Origin: Chlorops oryzae
Taxonomy: Eukaryota > Arthropoda > Insecta > Diptera > Chloropidae
Direction: 5' to 3'
Length of the DNA stretch: 64,000 nt
Assembly: GCA_020466095.1 (NCBI GenBank)
Contig: CM035806.1
Location: forward strand, 62,172,059 to 62,236,058
Shown one piece after another: positions 11,601-20,820 of the stretch. Positions within the stretch are counted from its first letter, which is position 1. Every line of letters starts with the position of its first letter. Under the pieces are notes generated by a model that saw nothing but the letters and a program-made list of their open reading frames with translations, ran no database searches and was not told the DNA's origin. Position numbers and translations under genes: made by a program.

Positions 11601-11748
11601 TTGCCATATTTTTTGTGTAGGAGTGCTTGGCTTGATTTCAGTTGTGAAATGAATAAGGGAAGCTTGCTTTCTCAGTTTGATTTCCCGCTTGAGTTTGGCA
11701 TTGGCTTTTTTATAGCTTAAGATGTTCGGTGTGTTGATATTGCGTTTT
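8601..11748 (-). mobile_element. I-like LINE, 5'-truncated, inserted at the mariner right terminus
   Basis: The element runs on the minus strand. Its 3' tail is a (TAAA)-type repeat at 8601-8620, next comes an untranslated region rich in T tracts, then RNase H, then reverse transcriptase, ending within the linker before the reverse transcriptase. The apurinic-type endonuclease domain is absent. The sequence 'ttactacaccta' stands on both sides (to 8600 and from 11751), which is the target-site duplication and equals the mariner terminus. Confidence 0.82.
8987..11748 (-). pseudogene. LINE pol: reverse transcriptase plus RNase H, frameshifted
   Basis: The upstream frame, open from about 11748, contains reverse transcriptase motifs: 'DSYRPISL', 'DFSKAFD', 'GIPQGSPLS' and the catalytic YADD at 10650-10661. 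It continues into RNase H with 'TDGSK' and an acidic E in 'TAEIAAI'. At the homopolymer near 9632-9652 the frame shifts; the second frame carries the remaining RNase H motifs 'CSDSLSAL' and 'WVPSHCNITGNELAD'. A Cys-containing tail is seen near 9150. RNase H after reverse transcriptase places it in the I group rather than Jockey. The shift lies in a run of identical bases and could partly be a sequencing error. Confidence 0.85.
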
Positions 11749-11760
11749 AGTTACTACACC
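11749..11760 (+). repeat. Duplicated mariner right terminus (outer end)
   Basis: 'ttactacacc' followed by TA repeats the mariner end at 8589-8600 on the far side of the LINE. It was created as the LINE target-site duplication. Confidence 0.8.
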
Positions 11761-11762
11761 TA

Positions 11763-12711
11763 ATATATTCATGAATTAATTATAAAAAACGATAATTTTT
11801 TCAAAAAAAAAGTTTCGTTCCTAATTAGTTGTCATGCTATGGAAATTTCCCCATTTTTTGGGATAAGGCAAAAAGGGGAAAATGTGAATTTGTAAAACTA
11901 TAGGGGTATTCACAACGACGTGTTAAAGGCGTTGGAAAGTCGGAAATTGGTTAAACTTAGAGAGAGTTTGGATCTTAATCACTTTTATTTAACCTTATTT
12001 ATCCGAAAATGTAAAAAAAAGTACAAAAAAGTGTTTAAATGTATTTAGTTGAGACATTTTATAAAATGTCCTTTTTTTGCTATATTAGAAACCCCATGTC
12101 TTAATAAGGCACAATTCGGATTGCTCTAACGTGAGAACATTTAAAGAAAAAGATAAAATTTTTATCTGATTTCATTGTAAATATTGTTTGAGATAAAAAA
12201 TTTAAATAAATACTCTTCCCAGCTCTTCTTATGTAAAATAATATTTTTAAAACTCAAAGTTGTATATTCAAGTGCAGGTAGAATGCATTATCGATAATAA
12301 TTTTGTTAACTTGCTGCCCATTGCAGTGAAAGGCCTTCTTTCTCATTGTTTTTAACTGCTTGGTATATTAAGGTCCATTTAGGGCCTCCAAAAAAAATTT
12401 TTTTTAAGAACCAGTTGCAAGGTGACTATTATATGCCTTATTAAAACCACTCAATATAACTTTACGTTTTATTCGGAATACAGCAATGCCAGGGGTTGTT
12501 TCCATCCTTTTTAATTTAAATAAAGTCCGACTTTTGGTATGAGCATCAAGACTTTACAATATTATCAACAACTTTTATTAAAACATTGCTGTTCTTCTCA
12601 CGCAAAATTAGATCAAACACGTTGTTTTCACTTCAGTAGACTTTGTTGGAAGATTACTATTCAATCAGCTACGCAATCGAAGCAATTTTGTTTTCTTTGT
12701 GAAGTAAATAT
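11763..12711. other. Interior of the hAT shell, no gene recognised
   Basis: AT-rich DNA between the two mariner composites. 'cctaattagttgtc' near 11820 resembles the sequence after the Tc1 remnant near 7185, so part of this may be Tc1 non-coding flank separated by the mariner insertion. Confidence 0.45.
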
Positions 12712-12713
12712 TA

Positions 12714-13991
12714 GGTGTAGTAAAAAGAAATCCATTATTTTTCCAATAGATGGCGTTATTTATCTGCATCTCGCGTTGTATAAGTCCGATCGTGTTCCGC
12801 TAGGGGGCATTAGAAAGATGACAGTTCCTACTAAAAAAGCTTTTTTGACACTTTTTTGATTGATTGATTCAGTTTTGTTTGAGAGCTTGTCAAAGATGGA
12901 CATCAGCAAAGAGAAAATTCGCTACATTTTACAGTTTTTCTTCGATAAGGGAGAAAACGCAAGCCAGGCGGCTGAAAATGTGAATAGCGTTTATGGACCT
13001 GATACTGTAACAGCCAATCATGCGCAATTTTGGTTTCGTCGATTCCGTTCCGGCAACTTCGGTGTCAAGGATGCACCACGCACTGGAAAGCCAATTGTCG
13101 AAAATGTCGATAAAATCATGGAAATTATCGAGTCCGACCGTCATGTTAGCACTGTTTCGATTGCAAAAGAGCTAAAGATTGCACAAAAAACCGTTTGGAA
13201 CCATTTGAATAAGGCTGGATACACAAAGAAGCTCGATGTATGGGTGCCACACGAGTTAACGCAAAAAAACCTCATAGACCGAATTTCCATCTGCGAATCG
13301 CTGCTGAACCGCAACAAAATCGACCCATTTCTGAAGCGGTTGGTGACTGGTGATGAAAAGTGGGTCACTTACGACAACGTCAAGCGAAAACGGTTGTGGT
13401 CGAAACACGGTGAACCGGCGGAAACGGTGGCCAAGCCAGAATTGACGGCCAGGAAGGTTTTGCTGTGTGTTTGGTGGGATTGGCAGGGAATTATCTACTA
13501 TGAGCTGCTCCCATACGGCAAAACTCTTAACTCGGAACTCTACTGTCAACAATTGGACCGTCTGAAGGAAGCAATCGCCCATAAGCGGCCAGCTTTGGCC
13601 AATAGGAGAGGAATTGTGTTCCATCAGGACAACGCCAGGCCACACACATCGATAGTGACTTGCCAGAAGCTCCGGGAGTTTGGTTGGGAGGTTCTTCTGC
13701 ATCCACCTTATAGTCCGGACCTGGCACCAAGTGATTACCATCTGTTCTTGTCCATGGCGAACAATTTTGCTGGTGAAACATTCGCTTCAAGAGAGGCTTC
13801 TGAAATTCGACTGTCTCAATTTTTTGCTAATAGGAACGAGGGCTTCTATGAGAGAGGCATAATGAAATTACCTTTAAAATGGCAACAAGTTATCGAACAA
13901 AACGGCGCATATTTGACCTAAATCGGGTCATTCTAACTATCTTAAATAAAGCCCTCAATTTAATGCAAAAATAATTTCTTTTTACTACACC
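12714..13991 (+). mobile_element. DD34D mariner, copy 2
   Basis: A second 1278-bp copy with the same ends, flanked by TA at 12712-12713 and 13992-13993. As in copy 1, its right end is followed by LINE 3' sequence and then by a second copy of the terminus (14171-14188, TA at 14189-14190). Confidence 0.92.
12896..13921 (+). CDS. mariner DD34D transposase, copy 2, open frame
   Basis: A 341-codon frame from ATG at 12896, nearly identical to the frame at 7503-8528. All three catalytic aspartates are present (TGDEKW, HQDNARPH, SPDLAPSDYH) with the DD34D spacing, as is the WVPHEL motif. Substitutions relative to copy 1 are scattered (for example G for D in the SGNF(D/G)V stretch, and C for R after HTSIVT). 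The frame is intact, so the protein may be functional. It sits inside the hAT shell 6257-14777, a kilobase downstream of the first composite. Confidence 0.92.
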   Translation: MDISKEKIRYILQFFFDKGENASQAAENVNSVYGPDTVTANHAQFWFRRFRSGNFGVKDAPRTGKPIVENVDKIMEIIESDRHVSTVSIAKELKIAQKTVWNHLNKAGYTKKLDVWVPHELTQKNLIDRISICESLLNRNKIDPFLKRLVTGDEKWVTYDNVKRKRLWSKHGEPAETVAKPELTARKVLLCVWWDWQGIIYYELLPYGKTLNSELYCQQLDRLKEAIAHKRPALANRRGIVFHQDNARPHTSIVTCQKLREFGWEVLLHPPYSPDLAPSDYHLFLSMANNFAGETFASREASEIRLSQFFANRNEGFYERGIMKLPLKWQQVIEQNGAYLT

Positions 13992-13993
13992 TA

Positions 13994-14170
13994 ATTTTTA
14001 TTTATTTATTTAGTCAGAAATTACATTGCATTTAAAAATACAAGGAATTTTTTTTTTTTTATAGCTATAGCATCTAAGGCCTTAAGCTTTTACAGATTTC
14101 TTAGATTAAGTTCCTCATTTTATATACATATTTACATTGGGCTGCACTTACTTTCTATTTATTTCAAGAT
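13994..14170 (-). mobile_element. LINE 3' end fragment at the mariner terminus
   Basis: About 175 bp nearly identical to 8601-8775, the 3' untranslated end and (TAAA) tail of the LINE at 8601-11748. Its 5' junction ('caagatat') is followed at once by 'ttctttttactacaccta', a repeat of the mariner end, giving a duplication of roughly 18-20 bp. This is a severely 5'-truncated insertion or a deletion derivative of the larger one. Confidence 0.82.
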
Positions 14171-14188
14171 ATTTCTTTTTACTACACC
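14171..14188 (+). repeat. Duplicated mariner right terminus after LINE fragment
   Basis: 'ttctttttactacacc' plus TA repeats 13976-13993 on the other side of the LINE fragment. Confidence 0.8.
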
Positions 14189-14368
14189 TAATATTATATA
14201 AACGCTTTAGACCATGCCAAAAATCATTATGCTGAGAGTGCTATAAATATGTGTTCTGAAAATCGGGCCTTATACAGGCGTTGGTTTTATTTGGCTCAAC
14301 CACCTTATAACCATACTTGTTTTAAAAAAGGAATTTTTCGAGGAGAGTAGGAAAAAATTAAGCTATTA

Positions 14369-14509
14369 GGGGCTCTCTCCAGTTCTGTCAGAAATAAAAA
14401 ACTTCATATAAAAAAACGCTTCAGAAATGAATCAGAAATTTTCTGAAGCGTTTTTTTATATGAAGTTTTTCATTTCTGTTTCATTTCTGACAGAACTGGA
14501 GAGAGCCCC
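14369..14509. mobile_element. Foldback hairpin MITE
   Basis: A near-perfect palindrome: the left arm begins GGGGCTCTCTCCAGTTCTGT and the right arm ends with its inverse. Arms are about 60 bp around a short centre, with one 11-base extra repeat ('tttcatttctg') in the right arm. No duplication is evident. Confidence 0.8.
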
Positions 14510-14785
14510 AAAGAGAGAAAAATCGTGCGCGTGGCAGTTTTTTTAAATTGAACTGTTTGCCTACCCCGCTTATATCGTCTCGTGTATAATAGCTCTAAGA
14601 AGAACAGCTGATTATTTCGAACACACTTTAAAAAAGTATTCATTCGATACGATTCCTAAAGGTCCGTTAAACCCTTGCATTGAAAGCGTGCATGTAATAT
14701 GGTTTTAATTTAAATAGACGTTAAAATTGAAAAAATTTTTTTGTCCCCCCACGCAAAACAGAATTGCTACGGCACTGGTCTTGTA

Positions 14786-15055
14786 TTGAATCAATAAAAT
14801 ATTTTATTAAATGTCAAAAAGTAGACATTTTATTAATTCAATACCAAAGTTTTACCCAAAGTACAACTTTTGCTAAAAATCAGTAAATAGATTTTACTGA
14901 TATCAGTAAAAAAATTTTATTGACTAAAAACACATAGTTAGATCTCCCATTAGAAGTCATTTCTGATGCTACAATTCAAGGGTTTGAATTGCAGTCATAA
15001 GTAGTTTAAATACGCAAACCGAAATTTGACTCAGTAGTCAGCCAATCCGTAAAAA
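14786..15055. other. No recognised gene
   Basis: AT-rich sequence between the end of the hAT shell and the hammerhead motif. 'attttattaa' words are repeated near 14790-14940. Confidence 0.4.
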
Positions 15056-15102
15056 TTGCTCTGATGAGACCCCAGACGGCAGGTCGAAACGTACGTCAGC
15101 AA
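15056..15102 (+). ncRNA. Hammerhead ribozyme motif
   Basis: All core parts are present in order. Stem I 5' strand TTGCT (15056-15060); core CTGATGA (15061-15067); stem II GACC (15068-15071) with GGTC (15082-15085); core GAA (15086-15088); stem III ACG-TA-CGT (15089-15096); cleavage base C (15097) after the canonical GTC triplet; stem I 3' strand AGCAA (15098-15102). A very short stem III is typical of hammerheads reported in Penelope-like elements and other retroelements. Cleavage would self-process a transcript here. Activity is inferred from sequence only. Confidence 0.7.
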
Positions 15103-15770
15103 ATAGTCGCTTATGGATGCCTTTCTCAAGCATAGCATGAAACATAGATTTCACATTAATGAATTTATTGTTCTTCTAGAAATAAACGTTTGACGTTTAA
15201 ATAAAGTTCAGTGTTTGAAACTGAACTTTAATACCAACAAAATTGTCTTATTTATATCTTAATTATGATGATGAAGCGGATCGTGACTGTCCCGGCAGCT
15301 AGTGTTTTCGAATAGCCAGAATGGGGACGGCTTGAAGTAAGCATTGAGCTCTAAACGTCAACGTGTGTGGTTTCGATGGGGTTGAGCATTCAAACAGCTT
15401 TGACGAAACGATGGGCCGCGCGATAAGCAACATTGTACATGTCGATGAATAAAAATCGGATATGAGGCAGACATGCAGCCAACACTGTTTGGCTTACTAA
15501 CTTACTACCTTTAAAGAGCTTTTTTTGCTTTTGCATGAACTTGTGCGCAAAACGAGTCCAATTTTATTTCGTTGCCAAGGCTTCTACACATATGGGGTTA
15601 GATCTAGCTGACCTTAAAATACACCTACAAGCTATCCCATCCTGAACTACCTCATTTGTTAAACCTATTCGTTTACCTAATTTTGTCATCTGAATAACCC
15701 ATTAAATCTTTTTCCTACCCCTTGTCCTAACAGTCAAACAGTCAAAACTTTTAATCAAAACGAAGTTAAA
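15103..15770. other. No recognised gene
   Basis: Downstream of the hammerhead motif; no domain, TIR or long frame seen. It may be the body of a decayed retroelement that used the ribozyme. Confidence 0.35.
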
Positions 15771-16622
15771 CAAGTAAGGGTGTTATAGTCAGGCGAGCCT
15801 GACAATAAAATACCCGACACAGACATACGTGTTCAAATAATTTGTAATATCAAGAGGTGTTTAAGGCCATTAGGGGCCGACTTTTGTTGAATTTTTTTAT
15901 GAAAACCACCCTTTTGCCACGCCCACTTTTCCAATTTTTTTGTTTTCTAATCGGAGGCCTTAATATACGCTCAAATTCTAAGTTTCAGTGGAATATCTCA
16001 AAAAAATCCGATTTTGGGGCAGTTTTGAGATTTTTGTGACACACCCTAGTACTAGAGGTACCCTTTATAATGGACCGATCAAGGAAATTTTTTCTAAGGA
16101 TTTTTATGGCTACAAAGGAAGCATAACTGCCAAATTTCGTTCAAGTCCCATTTGAAATTCGAGTGTAGAAGGCAATTTTCGAAAAACGCCCTTCGGCCAC
16201 GCCCACTTTTCCAATTTTTTGAAATTGAATAACTTGACTTCAAATATGTTCATCTATCAAATTTCATCAAAATATCTTGAAAAACTTCGATTTAAGAGCA
16301 GCTTTTGTGATTTTCGTAACAGACCATTCAGGTCCATTCTCGAACTTGTTCATATGCCTTTGGGTACGCATACCATTTCATCAAGATAGCTCAACTCCTT
16401 CGATAAGAAACCTTTATACAAACAGACGGACAGACGGGCAGACAGACAGACGGACAGACAGACAGACGGACAGACGGGCAGACGGACATGGCTTAATTGA
16501 ATCTCCTGGTGACGCTGATCATTTCTATATACATTTTGTTTGGTCTATCTCGACTGGTTCTGGGTGTTACAAACAACCACACAAACGCAATATACCCTCG
16601 ACACAGAGTGTGTCGGGTATAA
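15771..16622 (+). mobile_element. DINE-1/mini-me-like element, subfamily B
   Basis: Starts 'caagtaagggtgttat' with a small hairpin (GTCAGG-cga-GCCTGAC) and contains 'ccacgcccacttttcc' twice. It carries a (GACG/GACA)n tract at about 16421-16492 and ends in a hairpin around 16592-16620 (CGACACA-gag-TGTGTCG). The architecture matches the elements at 5392 and 41907, but the interior differs, so it is a separate subfamily. Confidence 0.72.
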
Positions 16623-16739
16623 TTAACATTGCGATGTCATTGAAAATTCATTCGTTACCTGTTTCGCTTACCATTAAGTTGAAAAATTCTAATACGACAG
16701 AGTAATCGAAGATTTTTTCGGCAAAAACGTAATCGAAGT

Positions 16740-16834
16740 ATACGTACAAATAAGAAAGCATTCCTAGCACGCCAATGTCGGCGGGTTTAAATCCCGGTCG
16801 GACAAGACGCATTTTTTTTTTTTTTTTTTTTTTT
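16740..16834 (+). other. tRNA-like (SINE-type) fragment with T tract
   Basis: 'cctagcacgcc' and 'gggtttaaatccc' resemble degenerate pol III A and B boxes, followed by a run of about 24 T. No cloverleaf could be completed. It could be a tRNA-derived SINE head or chance similarity. Confidence 0.3.
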
Positions 16835-17045
16835 GTAATAAGTAGATAGTTCTGAAATAAAAAACTTATATTGAAATAAAAACTTACATATATAGAGGAA
16901 TAAAAAGAAATTTTGAAAGAGCTTGGGCATGAAGTTTTTGGAGGCGGGAGAGAAAAACTTAACATTATGACTGGAATATGAGAATTTTTTTTTAAATTTA
17001 CTTTGCCGCTTTCAAGTCGTCATTTTTGTACACCTTTTTTTATAG

Positions 17046-17125
17046 CCACCGGCATGAATCGATCCCAGCCCTTTATATTGCAAAGCAAATACGTTGTCCA
17101 CTACGCCATAGAGAGATCCAATTCA
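17046..17125 (-). other. tRNA-like pol III promoter segment upstream of Penelope RT
   Basis: On the minus strand 'tatggcgtagtggacaacg' resembles an A box/D arm and 'gggatcgattcatgcc' a B box/T arm. The second Penelope copy keeps it at 55865-55935, with the same spacing to the reverse transcriptase. Cloverleaf pairing is partial, so it is probably a tRNA-derived segment rather than a working tRNA gene. Confidence 0.45.
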
Positions 17126-17334
17126 CTATGCTTATTTAAACGAAAAGCTCCTTATTTAATGTGACATTTTACGCTCTGTATGCATTACAATTTTCGTCAA
17201 AGCTGCTTCGATCCTAATTTCTTTGATGAATTCTTTAAATAATAAGGTAATGGAAAACAAATATCCCGCTGGGTTCTGGAGGTACAAAATATATCTCCAT
17301 TAATTTCAGTTGTTCTTCGCTAAACTGTTGTGTT

Positions 17335-18678
17335 GTGAGAGTTTCAGCGCCGACACTTCCTCGCTTCAAAGCCTTGCCAAAAATACACAAACCAGGGAAA
17401 GAAATGAGAGAAATTATTACCGCCAATAATTCCCCGTGCCATCGCATCGCAAAATGGTTAGTTAAAGAACTAACGGAAATTTTAAGCAACGAAAAAGAGT
17501 TTTCAGTTAAAAAGCTCCAAGGAGTTCACCAGAAAATTACAACAAGAAAACATAAACGAGGATGAAGAAATCGTGTCCTTACGTTAAAGAAGCTATAAGG
17601 ATCCTAGAAGAAGAACTATTGAAGAAGAAACTGAACAAAGTCAAAGTTATCAACCTCATTCAACTAACGCAGCATTGCATGGAAGAAAACTACTTCATAT
17701 TCAGGGGAAAATTCTACAAACAGACTAAAGGAGCACCAATGGGGAATCCACTGTCATCACTTTTGAGCGAGCTTTTTATGAACAAATTGGAGTCCAAATT
17801 GAAGGAAAACTACGAAATACCAAGAGTATGGATAAGATACGTAGACGACGTTTTTGCCATCGTAAAAAGAGGAAAAGCACAAGAAAAACTGGAACAACTA
17901 AACAAAACACACAAAAACATTGTGTTCACGTATGAAGAAGAAAAAGACGGAAGCTTACCTTTTCTGGATATGCTTGTGTCACGTCAAAATGGGTCCCTCG
18001 AATTCGATATTTACAGAAAACCAACAGATACAACACGCGTCATCCCCAACAACTCAAATCACTCTCCACAACAGAAGATGGCCTCTTTCCACCATATGGT
18101 ACATATAATGGTCACACTACCATTATCCAAAGAGGCCAAAGAAAAAGAGACCCAATACATTCAAGAAGTAGCAGAGATCAATGGTTACAGCCAAAACAGC
18201 ATCAACAGAATTATCGAGAAGAAAACCAGACAACTTGAACAAAAAATCTCACCACATTAACAGTAGATAAACCAAAAGTGAANNNNNNNNNNNNNNNNNN
18301 NNNNNNNNNNNNNNNNNNNNNNNNNNNNNNNNNNNNNNNNNNNNNNNNNNNNNNNNNNNNNNNNNNNNNNNNNNNNNNNNNNACATCGGACAAACGAAGA
18401 GGCCTATTTCAGTGAGATTCCTGGAATACATTAAAGAAGCAAGGAAAACATCCAGAAAAGGTGAAAGTCAAACGAGATCGAACGTCGCAAAACACATACT
18501 AGAGGAGAAACATAGTATCGACATCAATAACACAGAAATTATCAAAAACGTGAAGGAACACTGGAAACTTGAAGCAGCTGAAAGCGTCGAAATAAACAAA
18601 CACCAACCACCAGCCTTAATGAATGGAGATAGAGGAAATATATCATCGTGGCTGTTCAAATACCTGACCAAACACTAA
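17335..18678 (+). pseudogene. Penelope-like reverse transcriptase with GIY-YIG domain, broken
   Basis: The first frame has the 'LPKIHKPG' signature of Penelope reverse transcriptases. A second frame from 17562 carries 'KGAPMGNPLSS' and the catalytic YVDD at about 17838-17849, and 'LPFLDMLV' downstream. After the gap (18283-18382), the frame resumes with 'IGQTKRPISVR', the start of a GIY-YIG nuclease domain, and ends at 18678. Lesions: a frameshift near 17510 and a deletion of about 30 bp near 17578 that removes the first catalytic aspartate motif, which is still present as 'SFDVKAL' in the copy at 55231-56044. The protein would prime and copy its RNA at chromosomal sites; this copy is dead. 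Confidence 0.85.
18283..18382. other. Assembly gap, exactly 100 N
   Basis: One hundred N is a conventional placeholder for a gap of unknown length. It falls between the reverse transcriptase and the GIY-YIG region of the Penelope element. Confidence 1.
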
Positions 18679-18982
18679 GCAGAAAAATCCTGATTGAAAC
18701 AAACAAGGCCATAAAAATACTGATTGAAACAAACAAGGCCATAAAACCGAAAACTAAGAAGTTAAAAACAACTCCATAAAAAATCGGACCTTTCACCAAA
18801 GAAAATTCTAACTGGCGATGGACTAACAAAGCCCAGAAAATAAGAAAATATGCCAAGCACTTACCTGCTACCTGCCAACACTCAACCGCCAAAATAGCAA
18901 ACCACCACCGAAACCCACCGCAATTAGGCTACCGATTAAGAATAAATAGGATTAAAAGTCGTAGATGTATTTAAAATTAGGA

Positions 18983-19032
18983 ATCATCCTGATGAAGGCG
19001 GAAGCGAATTCGCCGAAATACGTATAGATATA
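18983..19032 (+). ncRNA. Hammerhead-like motif at the Penelope 3' end
   Basis: CTGATGA (18989-18995), stem II GGCG/CGCC (18997-19000 and 19011-19014), GAA (19015-19017), a tiny stem III ATA-CG-TAT (19018-19025), cleavage base A, and stem I of only three pairs (ATC/GAT). One extra A sits before stem II. It is weaker than the motif at 15056 but lies where Penelope-like elements are known to carry hammerheads. Confidence 0.5.
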
Positions 19033-20820
19033 CAGGGTGTTCCATACTCGATGGAACAAAAAAAGGGAGGTGATAGGGGGGGTCCAGACGGACCAAAAAT
19101 CGTATGGCAGGGGGAGTCGCAAATGCACCCCTGAGGAGTTACATGCAAAAAACAATATTTTGGTTTTTTCACTGGTGCTCCTCACTTACAGGTCGTAAAT
19201 TCAAAATCACATATGATATGAAAAGCTTGGCGGTTTTCCGTTAACTCTGCATACTACGATTTTAAATAATTCAACTCCGTTTTCTCTGGCACTACCATCT
19301 AAGCCTAAAATAGTGTAATTTTGGCTTTTAAAGTGATTTAATTCAAAAGAAATACGATCGAGCCTCTTTTTTTTACTCTTTTCGAAAACTTTGAGTTTTT
19401 CTCTTTAATTTGATACCATGGTTGCAAAAAAAGTTTCACAATCAATGCAAAACTAAGGTTTGAAAATAATTACTTTGTATTTTTGACTCCCAGAAAAGTT
19501 ATTTAAATCAAATTCATTGAGCACACTTTTAGGCAGCTAGAGAAACAGAATTATTCAGATTCGTTTAAATATTGCAAATATTTCGAATCTTCATGTCGAA
19601 TTTTTTTTACTGAATCTCGTTGGCATTGGAAAAAACGTTTTCCACGCTATTTTGTCGAAATGTCATCGTTTACCAATGCAGAGCTTGCAGACATCCACTT
19701 TATTTATGGGACAGCCAATGGATCTGCAAGTAGAGCACAACGGTTATACAGCGAGCGTTTCCCAGACAGATTACTTCCTAGTGCACGTTTTTTTACAAGA
19801 CTTCACCAAAGATTGAGGGATAACGGATCGTTTTCCTTAAGAAGAGAAGAAGTTAGAAGTATTCGTAATGACGTTGAGGAACAAGTCATTCGGCACGTTG
19901 AACAAGATCCCACCACAAGTGTACGTAAAATCGCTCGTCGCACCGGCATTGCACAATCAACAGCGTTTCGCGTTTTGAAAAATGAAAGGTAAATATTAAG
20001 CTTCCCTTTTTAGTTTTATTAAATAAAACCGTGGGGTGTTAAATTACTTTCACAAAAATTTGCCAGGTTTTACCCATACCACGTGCAGAGCGTCCAGGCA
20101 TTGTGCGAACGTGATTTTCAGCCTCGTTTGAGGTTTGCTATTTTCATTTTGAGTAAAAGTGCTGAAGACAATGATTTTTTAAGAAAAATTTTATTTACGG
20201 ATGAGGCGCATTTTAACCGAGATGGTGTTCTGAATTACCATAACGAACATGTGTGGGCCTTAACTAATCCACACGCGATCAAACAAAACAACAACCAATA
20301 CAATTTCACCGTCAACGTATGGGCAGGAATCATTGGCGACCACCTTTTAGGACCATTTTTCTTTGCAGGAACCTTGAATGCGGATAGATACCTGCAATTT
20401 TTGCAAACCGATTTGCCCAGTTTATTAGAAGATGTCCCGTTGGCTATCATTCAAAGAATGTGGTTTTTGCATGATGGTGCTCCTCCGCACTTTCGTTTGG
20501 ACGTACGAGAGTTTTAAAATGCTGAATATCCAGGAAGGTGGATCGGAAGAGGTGCCCCTGAGCCAAGAAGCTGGCCACCTCGTTCCCCTGACTGTAACCC
20601 TCTTGATTTTTTTCTATGGGGTCACATTAGAACTTTAGTGTACGAGAATGTGGGGCCAGCATCAGTGGAAGAATTAAAAGAACGAATTGTTATGGCTTTT
20701 GATTCGGTTAGAGCAATGCCGGGCATATTTGTGCGCGTTAGAGGATCAATGCAAGAACGAATGGAAGCTTGTGTTTTGGCTGAAGGTCAACACTTTGAGA
20801 ATATTATGTAAAAGATTAAT
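19033..20820 (+). mobile_element. Tc1/mariner-superfamily element with intron-containing transposase, right end missing
   Basis: The left terminus CAGGGTGTTCCATACTCGAT begins after TA at 19031-19032, directly at the end of the Penelope element. The matching right terminus was not found before 21000, so the right flank is deleted or replaced. Confidence 0.65.
19660..20811 (+). pseudogene. Transposase (IS630/Tc1/mariner type, helix-turn-helix N-terminus), one nonsense codon
   Basis: Exon 1 (19660-19988) encodes a helix-turn-helix region ending 'STAFRVLKNER'. A GT-AG intron at 19989-20066 joins in frame to exon 2 ('FYPYHVQSVQAL'). Catalytic motifs follow: FTDEAHF, FLHDGAPPHF, and 'SPDCNPLDFFLWGH', with about 43 residues between the last two aspartates. 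A TAA stop at 20515-20517 interrupts the frame inside 'VREF'; everything after it stays open to 20811. This architecture is common in insect genomes. A single base change appears to have inactivated an otherwise complete gene. Confidence 0.75.

Larger units (their letters stand above)
6257..14777. mobile_element. hAT-type shell of 8.5 kb with nested insertions, 8-bp duplication gtcttgta
   Basis: The left end CAGTGCCGTAGCAACC at 6257 and the right end (reverse strand CAGTGCCGTAGCAATT at 14777) share 14 terminal bases. The flanks carry an identical 8-base duplication gtcttgta at 6249-6256 and 14778-14785. Inside are a Tc1 remnant, two mariners, a LINE, LINE 3' debris and a foldback hairpin. No hAT transposase remains, so this was a non-autonomous or gutted element later used as a landing pad. 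Confidence 0.8.
16937..19032 (+). mobile_element. Penelope-like element, copy A (contains assembly gap)
   Basis: Holds a tRNA-like segment, a decayed Penelope-type reverse transcriptase, a 100-N gap, a GIY-YIG-type region and a hammerhead-like motif at its 3' end. The part 16937-17717 recurs inverted at 55231-56044. The 3' end abuts the TIR of the next element at 19033. Confidence 0.78.

Noticed and set aside
18211..18431. Frames containing runs of X
   Set aside because: They cross the 100-N gap and are not real sequence.
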